From contig NC_084776.1 of assembly GCF_028858725.1 (NCBI RefSeq), positions 1,178,001 to 1,242,000 of the forward strand: a stretch of DNA of 64,000 bases, written 5' to 3'. Positions within the stretch are counted from its first letter, which is position 1. Every line of letters starts with the position of its first letter. The stretch is from Colius striatus. Lineage: Eukaryota; Chordata; Aves; Coliiformes; Coliidae. This document shows, in pieces, positions 1 through 12,000 of this stretch. The position numbers and the translations under genes are program-made. Under the pieces are notes generated by a model. It was not told where the DNA came from, did not search any database, and worked only from the letters and a program-made list of their open reading frames with translations.

Positions 1-3000
1 CACCTCGTACCTGCGGGGAGCCAGGGTCAGCGCCAGCCCCCTGCCCGCAGGAGGACGGGGCAGGGCAAGGGGCGGGACCTGGCCATGGCCTGGCCTCGGG
101 TCCTCACCAGCGCTCAGCCAGGGAGAGCTTCAGCTGGGGCTTGGGCAGCTTGAGCTGCTGCTCCTTGATGGCGTAGGCGAGCACTTGCCGGTCAGAGTAG
201 TGGTCGTAGGGCTGGCTCCCCAGCTCAAACAGCTCCCAGATGGTGACACCCAGTGACCTGCAGGCAGGGTGGGATGCTGAGGGCATGGGGAGACCCTGCG
301 GCCCCCAAAACAACTCACCCTGCGGCCCCCAAAACAACTCACCCTGTGGCCCCCAAAACAACCCACCCTGCGGCCCCCAAAACAACTCACCCTGTGGCCC
401 TCAAAATAACCCACCCTGCAGCCCCCAAAACAACTCACCCTGTGGCCCTCAAAATAACCCACCCTGCAGCCCCCAAAACAACCCACCCTGTGGTCCCCAA
501 AACAACCCACCCTGCAACCCCCAAAACAACCCACCCTGCCGCGTTCCCCCTGAGGCGTCCCCTTGTGCCAGCCGCCTCCCTCTGAACCCCGCAGCAGCAG
601 CAGCCCCCCGCGACCCCCAGACCCCGCTCACCAGACGTTGCTGGCCTTGGTCTGGTCCACGATGAGCAGGTTGCCGTGCACCTCGTCGATGAGCTCGGGC
701 GCGATCCAGCGCAGGGGCACCCACAGCTGATCGGCCGTCACGAAGTAGTCGTCCTGCCAAGTGTGTAGGGTCAGTACGAGAAGAGAACGTCAAACCTACA
801 TGTCAGGGACCAGCCACACCGCCACGAGAGCTGCCCCCAGCCCCAGTCCCCATGGCAGAATCCCCCAGTGCTGGGGGCTGGCAGGGCCCTGCAGAGCTGC
901 TGCAGCCCCAGCCCCTGCTCCAGCAGCTTCCCCTGGCTCAGGGTGCACAGGAACGTGTCCAGGTGTGGTTGGAAACTACCCAAGAAGGAGCCTCCACACC
1001 CTCCCTGGGCAGCCTGGGCCAGGGCTCACCTCAGCACCAAAGGAGTTTTTCCTGCTGTGCCAGCATGATCCCCTTGTTGTGTGTCTGCTCCCTCCACCCC
1101 AGCCCTGTTCTCCACTCCTCCTGTTATCCTTTCTGCCTCCCAGCACATCCTTCCTCCCTCTGCCTGCTCCCCGCTTCTCTATCCTGATATCCTGAGCCTC
1201 TTCCAGCCCCACAGCCTCCTCCAGCCACCCCCTCTCCCCAGCCCCAGCCTGGTGAGCTCAGGAGCTGTGGGCAGCCAGGAGCAGGCAGGACAGATGGACA
1301 GCCCCAGGCTGCTGTGCCGGCAGCTGCAGAGGTTTTGTGGCTCAGAAGGACAAGTCTGGGGGGCAGCCTGTTGCAGGGGCACAGCGAGTCCCTCCCAGGG
1401 TGGTGTGTGGCACAATGTGCCCTCCCTCTCCAACACAGCAAAGTCCAGCGGGCTGCTGTTTGCCCCCAGTAACAAGTCCCTCAAGTCCAGGCGGGTAGGG
1501 ATAGGTGAGGGGGACGCTTCTGTGCCTGTGAGTGTTTGGGGGGGTCACAGCATGCAGCCCCCAGCCCCCTCAGTCCCCCAGAGCAGCCTTACTTTGTACT
1601 TGCAGTGCGAGAGCCCGTAGTCCCCGATCTTGACGGTGAGGTCGGCGGTGAGCAGGCAGTTCCGCAGGGCCAGGTCGCTGCCAAGCAAAGCCCGGCGCTG
1701 TCACCACCACCGCGGGGGTCAGGAGGGCACCCACCGCACAGGGGGTGAGGGTCTGTGCCCAGGGACCCCCCCGGGGCGGCGCTGGGAGCGGGCTGGCTGC
1801 CGAGCCGTGGATGTGCCGATACCCAGCCGGCAGATGCACAGCAGGAATGTGCCGGCTGCGCCTCGGCCGCGCGTCCGGCCGTCACGCGCTGAGCCCGGCA
1901 GAACGCGGCTGGCCCGGGGCAACGGCAGCGCTGGCACAGGGCCGGGCTCCCGGGCAGCTGCTCCAGCCCCGAGAGGGTCACACAGATGGGACACACGCGA
2001 GGAGGCCTGAGGGATCCCCCCTCCCCAGAGCCCCCCCCCAGCCACGGCACAGGGCACCCGCAGAGCCTGGCGCAGGGGGGTCCGGTGGTTCCTGACGGCA
2101 GCGCTACCCCCTCCTCAACAAAATCACTGATGCTGGAGTCTCCATCTGCAACTCACTCAGCACCAGGATATTGTTGGGCAGGAGGAGCAGCGGCGGGGTA
2201 GGAACGCCGGCGTCCTGGGGAACCCCACGGGCACACCCTGGCATTGCCCCCCAGCCCCCCGGGTGCCAGGACAGCCTACCTGTGGATGTAGTTGTTCCTG
2301 TGCAGGTGCAGCACGCCGCAGGCCACCTCACACGCCATCCTCTGCAGCGTCAGCGGGTCCGGCGGCATGGCCTCAGCCCCGCGGCAGCTCCGTAGGTACC
2401 CCTTCAGGTCACCCTGCGGGGCAGAGCCACCGTCACTGCCCTGGCACTCGGCTCACCGCGCCTCAGCCATGCCCAGGAGGCCACTGCCGTGCCCCCTGCC
2501 CTGCCTGCCATCCCCTCTGCCGTACCAGGGTATTGGGGAGGGGGTCGGGACGCGGGGGGACCCGTGGGACTCACCAGCGGGCAGAACTCCATCACCAGCA
2601 GGTACGGGGTGACCTCGGCGCACTGAGCCAGGCACTGCAGCAGGTTGGTGTGCTGGAGGGCCCTGTGCAGGGCAGAGCAACGGGAGAACGTTGACACCGT
2701 GCTGGCTGGGACGGCGGCAGCCCCCCGCGGAACCATCTCCCTGCCTCCTGCGCGGGGGCTGCCGGGAGCACCGGCAGTGGGTACCAGCACGTCCCAGCGC
2801 CCCGGGACACACCACAAAGGGACGTTTGTTCAGCTCTGCTGGGACAGGGAATAGCTCCACACACCCTCCCCAGCCCTGCTCTGCCCATGACCTCACCACA
2901 GCCCACGGCACCAGCCCGTGTCCTGCCGCAATGAGCCTCAGGGAGATGGGGCCAGGAGGGAGCGGTGCTGGGCTCAGAGGCAAGGGGCAGCTAGGGTTCG

Positions 3001-6000
3001 TGGGGGAGCAGCAGCACCCAGCAGCATCCCCTCTCCTGGCTGTGCCCCATGCAGCAGAGACGCCGCAGAGGCACCACGGACGTACCTGTAGGGCTGCGCT
3101 TCCTCCAGGAACTGCATCTGGTCCTGCACGCTGGCACTCGCCTTCAGCTCCTTCACCACCACCTGCGTGCTGCTGATGCCTGAGTTCACCTCCCCCAGGA
3201 ACACCTAGGGCGAGGGACAGGCTCATCCTCACCGTGCACCCCCTCCTCACCCCAAACCCCATCTCACACAGCCCCGTGTCCCACAGGGCGTCCCGGCCCC
3301 TCCGCTCACCTTGCCAAACCAGCCGTGCCCAATCTCCTTCAGGTAGAGCAGGCTCTGCCGCCCCAGGTCTGCTGACTTGAGGAGCTGCACTGTAACAGAG
3401 CACATCCAGATGCCCGCTGCTCCTGGCCCAGCTCCACCATCCCCACCGTGCCACCCGCTGCCAGGCCCCGCATCGTCCCGGGGGGCGCCGGGGCAGCCCC
3501 CCCAGCAGCCATCTCCGAGCTCCCTGCAGCCACGGCATCCTCCTGGCCAGGCATCCGGGGGACACGGGGCGCAGGTGGCCCCAGATGGTGTGGCAGTGGC
3601 CAGCTGGCTCCCTGCCTCTTCTCCTCCCCAGAGACAGCGAAGCCGAGAAGCCGAGCCCAGTGGGAGCTCTGGCATTTAGCCCCTTTCTGGCCTCCCTCCC
3701 CCGGTGCAGGTCCTGCCCCCCGGGCACCCATGCCAAGGGCAGGCAGCAATGGGGCCATTGTTGGGCTGCGCCGCCCCGTCACTGCTGCCATGCGCTGGGG
3801 GGGGAGGGGGCTGCACACAGGCACCCCACACATTCCTCTCCCACTCCTGGGCTTGTTTATGTGAGACCAGGGCTCAACAGGGCACAGTTTGGGGTGCCCA
3901 TGTCCCAATCCACCCCGGCAAGCTGTGTCTCACTGCTCTGGGCTGGTGCCACGTTGGTGACAGGTCCCTGGGTCCCCACACACAGGGACAGTGGCAACTC
4001 CCCCAGGGACAGCACATCCCATCCCCTGCCCAGGAGCTGCTCCTGCCATCCCTCCTTAGCAGGGGAGACCCTCCATCCCTACCCCACTGCCCCCTCCCAA
4101 CAGCTCAGGGGTCCCACAAGGACCATCACCCGCCCCCGCCCCGGCTTACCTGAGCGTCCTGGCTGCTTGGCCATGGGCAGCGAGACCTTGGTGAGGGGCA
4201 GCACGTAGACCTCGGGGCCATGCTGGGGGGTGGGCGAGCCCTGGGCCGAGAGCTCCGTCACGTAGTCGTCCCCCTCGGCATTCTCAAACTCCTGGGTCGG
4301 GGGGTGTGCGGGGAGGGGGGGACACACACCGAGCACAGACAACTGACCCTGCGGGTTCCCCTCTGCCCACCGCCCCCACAGCGACCCCCAAATCACACCC
4401 TCCCACCAGACCCCCCCTCCCTCCTCCACAGCCCCGGGGTCGGCACCCACCGCCCCATCCCGTTACCTGGCTGTGCCTCCTGGCCGGCCCCCGGCTGCCG
4501 AAAGCCGCCCGGGCGAGCAGGCAGGCGATGGTGAGCATCGCGGCGTGCCCAGCCCTGCCTCATGGTGCTGCCACGCACCACGACTGGCGAGGGCCAGCCG
4601 GGGCCCTGAGCCCCTATATAGCCGCGGCGGGGGCATGAGGGGGCACATTGTTCCCCCCCAGCTCGGCGAGGTGCTCCGGCCGGTGTGGGACGGTTACACA
4701 ACAGCGCAGCGTGTCCCGTCCCGTCCTGCCCCGTCCCCTCCAGCCTGACCCCCCTCCCGCCGCGGGCGTCACAAGCCTCCACAAAAATCCCAGCAATTAG
4801 GGAAAAAACGGTTTCTCGGCACATTCTGTGCCTGTGAGGTCAGGGTTGCCTCCCACCCCGGGGGCGTGCGGGTGCGACCGCCGCAGCCCTTAACCGTGCC
4901 GTGGCCTGGCCCCGCTCACAGCTGCGAGAGCAATGGGTCAGGATACGGCCCGCAGTGATGCTGAGCACCACAGCATCCAGGCTGTGTAGAGCACGGAGCC
5001 TAATGGGTCAGGATATGGCTCCCAGCGATGCTGAGCCCCACGGCAATCGTGCTCTGCAGAGCAGGGAGTTTGGCCAGGTCAGGATTTGACCCCCCGTGAT
5101 GCTGAGCCGCACAGCATCCAAGTTTTGTGCAGAGTGCGAATCCTGGCTAGGTCAGGATACGGCCCTCAGCGGTGCTGAGCCTTGGCAGGCAGCGGGGCTG
5201 AGCTCTCCCTAAGCAACGCTACCCAGAGCCGGGACACATCCTGCATCGGCGCTGGGGTGGGCGGGGATCCTGCACCGGGACCCTCCGGGCACCTCGTTCC
5301 CTCCCCCCGGTCCCAGCGCGAGCCCGGCCCGCGGAGACCCCCGTCCCGCCCCCCGCTCACCTTGAAGCCGATGTCGCCCTTCTTGCAGCACAGACACGCC
5401 AACATGAGGAAGATGAAGGTGAAGAGCCCCGAGAAGGAAACGGCCACGACGGCGAGCGAGGAGGACCAGGAGAGCTCGCTAAGGGGGGTGCCGTCTGCGG
5501 GGACAGGAGGGGCGCGGGGGGGCACCGGAGCAGGATGAGGCAGTGCCCGGGGGGGTCCTGCCCGGGTCCCAGCACCACTGTGCCCCCTTTGCTGGCTCAG
5601 CTCGTGGCCAGGATGGAGGGGGGCAATGCCCAGGAGACACCCTGGTGCCATCCTGCACACAGCAGCATGGGGCACAGTCCCTGTGGGTCCTGGGTGGCAG
5701 TGACACCCCGCAGAGAGGGGCTGCACAGGCTCAGGGGTCTCAGACAGCCCCCCCAGCCCTGGAGCGCAGCTGCAGCCGTGTGGCACATGGGACAGTGACC
5801 TGAGGCTGGATGGATGCTGTGTACACAGCACCAGTTCCTGTCCTGTCCCTGCAGCTCTGAGATCTCCCCGGGGGAAGGGTCTGCCAGAGACCTGCCATGA
5901 CACCAGGACCTCCCAGGCCTGGCACAGGCTCTGCCCTGCTCCTGCTGTCACCAGCAGCTCCTGCCGCTGACCCTGCACCGACTGCAGGCCAGCAGGCACG

Positions 6001-9000
6001 GGGATGGGCACAGGATGCTCTGGCCCGGCACAGCACCTCCAGGCACAGCCCCGATGGCACCCACTGCCCCGCTGCAGCCTCTGCCACGGTCGTGTGTCCC
6101 CTTGGAGAGCGTGGCAGTGGCACAGTGGCAGTGGCAGCAGTGGCCCAGCTGCCAGACCCCACTGACTGCAGCTGCCACAGCACCATCCTGCCCAGAGCCA
6201 CCCCAACAACCAGCACGGTTGTGGCAGGAGGAAGACAGAAGGTCACGGTGCTGCCAGGGACCCACACACAGCCCCACAGTGCCTGGCACGGTGCCCTCCC
6301 CACGAGACATTGGGGCTGGGACCCCAAACCCACAGCCCTGCTCCCAGCCCAAAGCCTCATCTGGTAGCACAGTCCCTCCCTGGCTGACCCAGACGATGCT
6401 GAGCCCCTCAGGGATGCTCATGGTGCTCACACAGACCACGGAGCACGGCCCCATCACCAGTCCCACGCCACAGCCACGCTGCCCCTCTGCTGCCACGGTG
6501 CCAGGGCTCGAGGCCGTGCTGCCGGCTCCTGGCTGTGCCCCCGTTCCTGTACGTGTCCTTGAGAAAGGCACCTGAAGGGCACAGAGGGTCTGGGGAAGCT
6601 CCCGCTGCCCCAGTGGGATCCTGCAGCTCCCGGCAGCCCCCAGGCACTGCCTGGCACCATGTGGGCACGGAGCACCCCGGCTCCTGGCACAGCAGTGAGC
6701 AGAGGCACCAGTCCCCCGTGCTTGGGTACAGCCTGGGCCACACCAAACTCACTGCTGGTGCTTGCAAAGGAGCCCAAGAGCCATGTTCTCCGGAGCTGGG
6801 AGGAGCTGGGGGTGGCGTTCCCCCTCCTTTCAGCCGGTTTCCATGGTGAACACACTTTGTACCGCGAATGTCACCATTTTCCCTGGATAGTGGGACAGCA
6901 AGAGAGAAAATGACTCACTGCAAAGCGCCTTTTGAACGCCGATGGGGAGCAGAGCAGGCGACAGGAGCCTTTCCAGCGGGGACCCTGAGCTGAGCCGGCC
7001 CCTAGACACAACCCCCAGCTGCAGCCTCTCCAAAGACACAGCCCCGTGAGGTCAGCCCCGTCCTGCCTCAGTTTCCCCACCTGCACAAGCCACAAGCAGC
7101 CCAGCCTGGGCAGGGGGCTGTGCTGGTGCAGCAGCATCCCCATCGCCGCCTCCCACCGCCACCGTCACCATCCGGCTGCCCGGGCAAGCACAGGCCTTCG
7201 GTATGGAAACGTGGCATCACTTCAGAGGCCAAACGCTCCCAAAACCAGGTCAGATGCACCTGCAGCAGCAGCTGCCACGGCACCAGAGTGTGGGGAGCAC
7301 AGGGGCATGAGGAGCAAGATAAGCTGGTGCCCACAGCATGCTGCACCCCATGGTGCAGCTCTGCACCCCGCTCTCCCAGGAGCAGGGTCCCCTGGCACCA
7401 GAGCCACATCCTCCTCTGGTTCTGTGGTGCCAACCCTGAGCTGCTCCTGGCAGCCTGCTCAGGCACCCACCTGCCACCACAGCCCCTGGGTCAAGGCCAG
7501 AGCGCTCCAGCCACAGCTCTGCATCTCTTCCCCCCCAAAACCAGTGGCGCAGAGAACGGCCAGTTCGGTGCATGCCCCAGGCTGCAGTTACTGCTGCATC
7601 CCTCAGCCCGTCCCCAGCACCCAGGGCCAGCGTGGGCCAGTGCAGCAGACCCAGGATGTGCTGGCAGCTGCCCACAAGCCAGGACATCGACCCTCACCCT
7701 GGGCAGCCCTGTGGGGAGAGGACAGGCAGGAGGGTGCTCTGGCAGCAGCAGCATGGCCCCAGCTGCAGGCCCAGGGGCACCTGCCCCAGCCCCGGTGAGT
7801 GGGAGCAGAACTGGGGGTGCTGGGTGCAGCGGGGAGCAGGAGGATGCAGTGGCGAGCAGAGGGGTGCAGGAGGATGCAGTGGCGAGCAGAGGGGTGCAGG
7901 AGGATGCAGTGGCGAGCAGAGGGGTGCAGGAGGATGCAGTGGCGAGCAGAGGGGTGCAGTGGGGTGTGGTGGGATGCAGCAGGAAGCAGCGAGGTGTGAG
8001 GGGATGCAGCAGGGAGCAGGAGGGTGCAGGGGGATGCAGAAGGGTGCAGGGGGATGCAGTGGGATGCAGCAGGGTGCAGTGGGGCGTGGTGGGGTGCAGT
8101 GGGATGCAGCAGGATGCAGTGAGGTGCAGCGGGGTGCAGTGGGGTGCAGCGAGGCATGCCCTGCCTTCCCAGCCCACGGAGCTGCTGCCATGCCCCCACA
8201 GCAGGCCGAGCCCTGCCTGTCCCCCAGCCTGTGGCATCGCCCAGCCAGCCCAGGGCGCAGCCCGGAACGCCACACGGGACAGGGCTGAGGGGGCCCCGGG
8301 CGCAGGGTCCCGGCCCTGCAGCGCGACGCCACGGCCCGCGGCGCAGCCCCGGCTCCGGCAGCGGAGCGCGGCCCTCCCGGTGCCTTTGCTGACTCACGTT
8401 CGCCGGGCGCCGGCGGGCGCCTGGCCGGCCATGGCACGCTGCCGCCGGCCGCTCTGCGGGCTCTGCGCGCTGCTGCGGCCGCCGCTCGTCTCTCCCCGGC
8501 GGAGAGCGGAGCTGAGCGCGGCCAGCGGCGGCTGACGTGTGCGGAAGGGACGAGCCAGGGGCTCCCGCGGAGCCCGGCGGCGGCTCAGGGCTCCCAGCCC
8601 CCGGGAGAAGCCGTCGTGCCGCGCCAGTGCCCCCCAGCTCCTGCCCACCCCGCCGGGTGAGGGCCGGGCTGCCCGGCGCCCTCCGACCAGGCAGAGCAGA
8701 CGCGGTAGCTCCGAGGCAGAGAGCTGTGGGGTGCAGGGCACAGCACGCTGTGACACCCCGCCCCCCCAGCTTGGCCTCTTGCTGAGGGACCGCTGCACCC
8801 CATGTCCCGTGCCTCAGTTTCCCCAGTTGTAACTCACAGAGCGTGGCTGTGCCCGGGGCTGCAGAGTGGGGTGAGGGCTCACAGGGCCATCCAGGAGGCA
8901 ACGGGATGCTCCATCCAGGAACACGGGCTGCACATCTCCCCTCCCTCACCACGGCTCCCACCAGGAACCTGCTGGCTCTGCACTCCTGGCTGCAGCCGCC

Positions 9001-12000
9001 TGGGACAGGTTGCAGCACCCTGCAACAAGTCCCCAGTGGGGAGAGGATGGATTCGGGCTGGGAGTGGGACAGGATTCAGACAGGGTGCAGGGCAGGATTT
9101 GGGCAAGAAATGGGTCAGGATTTGGGCAGGGAACGGAGCAGGACTGGAGTAAGATCCGAACACAGGGGCGCCATTGGCACCTCCAGCCACAGCCCCTGTG
9201 CTGTCCCGGCACGGGCACAGCCCCGGTGGCGCATCGAGCCCCGGGTCCACGGGCAGCTTCCAGGAAAGCGATTTTCCAGCCCAGAGACACTCACTCTGCT
9301 CACTCACATGCATCCAGGCAGCAAGAAACCAGCCGCTGCCATTTAGCACACGAGGCTGAGGCAGCTCCTCACAGCCTGTTGGCCGCCCCGGAGGGAAACT
9401 GAGGCACGGGGAGACCAGGCAGCAGGGAGGGAAAGATCCCTGAGCCCAGATCCCTCCTGCCACAAAAGCAGGGTTGGGACTGGCACTACCCACCAGTGCC
9501 ATGCCAGAGCCTGGCACGGAGCTGGTACCAGTAGCATCCTCCACCGAGACAGCGTAGGAACCCCCAAAACCAAGGCAGGAGGACGCAGCACCCCGTGTGC
9601 CCCAGCCCCAGACACCTCCTCCCACCAGAAGCAGCCCTTTGGGCACCGTCTCTGGTGATTAATGGACGGGTTCGTTTTCAATGCGAGGCACACCCTGGTA
9701 ATCTGCTCTCCTTACGCACCCTTTCGTGTGGGCTCACTTAAGCAACACAGAAGTATTTGAACAGGCTTGATTCTCGCCTCTTAATTCTGGTTTTATCATC
9801 TCGGGATGAATTAGCAGCAAAAAAAAAATTACAGTAATTAGATGGAAAACAAAATCAGATCATCCATCACTTTGTAACGTGCTGAAATAAAAACGAGGAG
9901 TGTGCTAAGCGCAGGCCAAGCCACATCATTGTTGTGCACACAGCAAGCGTGGCAGCCTGATGAGAACCAAAAAAGCCAGCTCCCCCCCGAGCTGTAGCTG
10001 CTGCAGAGCTGCTCCCCGCCGACGCAGCCCGACTGCCGGCAACTTTCTCCATTTTCTGAGGAGATCATTGTAGATGAAGCAGCAAAGCAAGAGCCGGCCG
10101 ATCTTTTCAAACAAATGCTCTGGCTTAGTCTTTTAAACGGGGTCTGAATCGGGGGCTGCTGAGCCTCCCGCGCCGGGGGATGCTGTCCCGGGAGCCGGGG
10201 GATGATGTCCCGGGCGCCGGGGGATGCTGTCGCGGGAGCCGGGGGATGCTGCCCCGGGCGCCGGGGGATGCTGCCGCGGGAGCCGGGGAGCCACCACGGT
10301 CCCCAGTACCCGGGGAGCGGCCGCTCCTCCGCGGGCCCACGGCGGGAGCAGTGCGGGGAGCAGTGTCGGGAGCCGGGAGAAGCGCGGGGGGCAGTGCCGG
10401 GAGCGATGCGGGATCGGTGCGGGACCGGTGCCGGGAGCCGGGGATGCCCACGAGCACCGGCCGAGACGAGGCTGGGGCCAAGCGGCAGAGCAGCCTTTAC
10501 GTAAGCGCAGGAGCGCGGCAGCTCGAGCGGGGCAGCCTATTTTTATCAGAAATGCGTTATGAAACGAGGAGCTTTGGCTCCGAAGCGCAGCGCCGGAGGA
10601 GCGGGGGATGCTCCGCAGGGCCGGCACAAAAGCGGGCATGGGCGCTGTGCCCCCGGCGCAGGGCAGCCCTCCTCACTGACAGCAGCCTCCAGCTCCCCGG
10701 GGCTTCCCCTCACGCCTGCCCGCACCTCAGAGCCACGCGGTGCCGGAGGATCGCCGAGCTCTCGGCCGCAGCCGCGGGCACAGCCCCGGGTGCCCAGACA
10801 TCGGCCGGGTGCAGCGGTGTGGAGGGGAACCCAGCGCCTGGCGGGGCCCAGCGCAGCTGCCTGCAGAGAGGGAGGTGGCCAGAGCCATCCCAAACCACAG
10901 TGGCCAGCCCCAGCCCGAGCAGCAGCGTGTGCTGAGGGACCTGCCAGGTACAGTGTCCAGTCTGTGCTGGACTGCCAGAGCTGTTAAACCAGGGGGGAAT
11001 GGGGGAGACCCTCACTCCCAGGCAGCCATCAGGGACGGGTGCAGCCCCACGAGGCCGGCACAGCCCAGAGCCCAGCTGCCCCAGCCCAAGGCATGGCCAG
11101 GAGTGGGGCTCAGCATCACAGACACTCGGGCACAAACCGGGAGGATGCTCAGCACCAGCCAGCACAGCAGCCCTCTGCTCTACACGTGCTCTCACCAGCC
11201 CCACAGCACCTAAATCCCCCATCACCCACGTGCATCACCACACACACAGACTGGGGACCCCAGAAGGAACCCGGCTGTGCCCCAGTGATGGCGCTGGGGA
11301 CAACCCGAGGGCTCCCAGAGGCTGCGGAGCGAGAGAGGGCCAGGAGCAGCACCCAACCTCACGGGCATCTTGGGAAGACAAAGGGCCACCAGGGCCAATG
11401 TGGCAGCCCAGCAGAGGGACATCCCAGCACAGCCAGGCACAGGGCAGGGCCAGGCTGTGCCCAGCCAGGCACAGGGCAGTGCTGCTTCATTTACTGCATT
11501 TGCCTACACTGGAATTTTCCTTTGCTCCAGTAATTAAAACAAACCGTTTGAGCAGGGCTCTGGCACCGGCTGCGGGGGAGGACGGCGGCACGGGGGAAGG
11601 GATGGGAAGTGAGACCTCTCAATGCTCACTGCCTTCCTCCTGGGCTGGGGGCCGGCGGCTCTGCAGGAAATCCTGACCCTGCTCCCCTTCCTGGGGCTGA
11701 GCCCTCCCCGTCCCACCAGCTCCACGTCCTCTCAGGCCCTCGTCCAGCCCCAAGCACCACTGGCAGCCCTGAACCAGCTCTGCTGCACCCCGAGACGCTC
11801 CCTGCTCCCTGTGTCCTGGCCCTTGGGCCGTACGCAGCTGCTGGCAAACGATCTTACGCCCCAAGACACCGTGCAGCACACTCTGCTGCTGCTGCCCCAG
11901 GCTGGCAGGGGGATTAATGCCCACAGGAGATTTACTTTCCTGCCACTGAGCCCACTGAGTCAGCACAGCTCAGCTCCTCTCTGTGCCAGCACGTCACCCT

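Noticed and set aside
240-665. Open frames with CGPQNNSP or LFWGPQGG repeats
   Set aside because: They are products of the 24-bp minisatellite inside an AATK intron. Only the AATK exon at 108-257 is real here.
2453-3736. 427-codon minus-strand open frame through AATK
   Set aside because: It reads through introns. The true product is given by exons 2575-2662, 3086-3204 and 3310-3389 in other frames.
7491-9018. Long open frames with LHPTAPHC or [10 protein letters not shown] repeats
   Set aside because: They come from the 30-bp minisatellite and the adjoining CpG block. No homology was recognised and there are no supporting splice sites.
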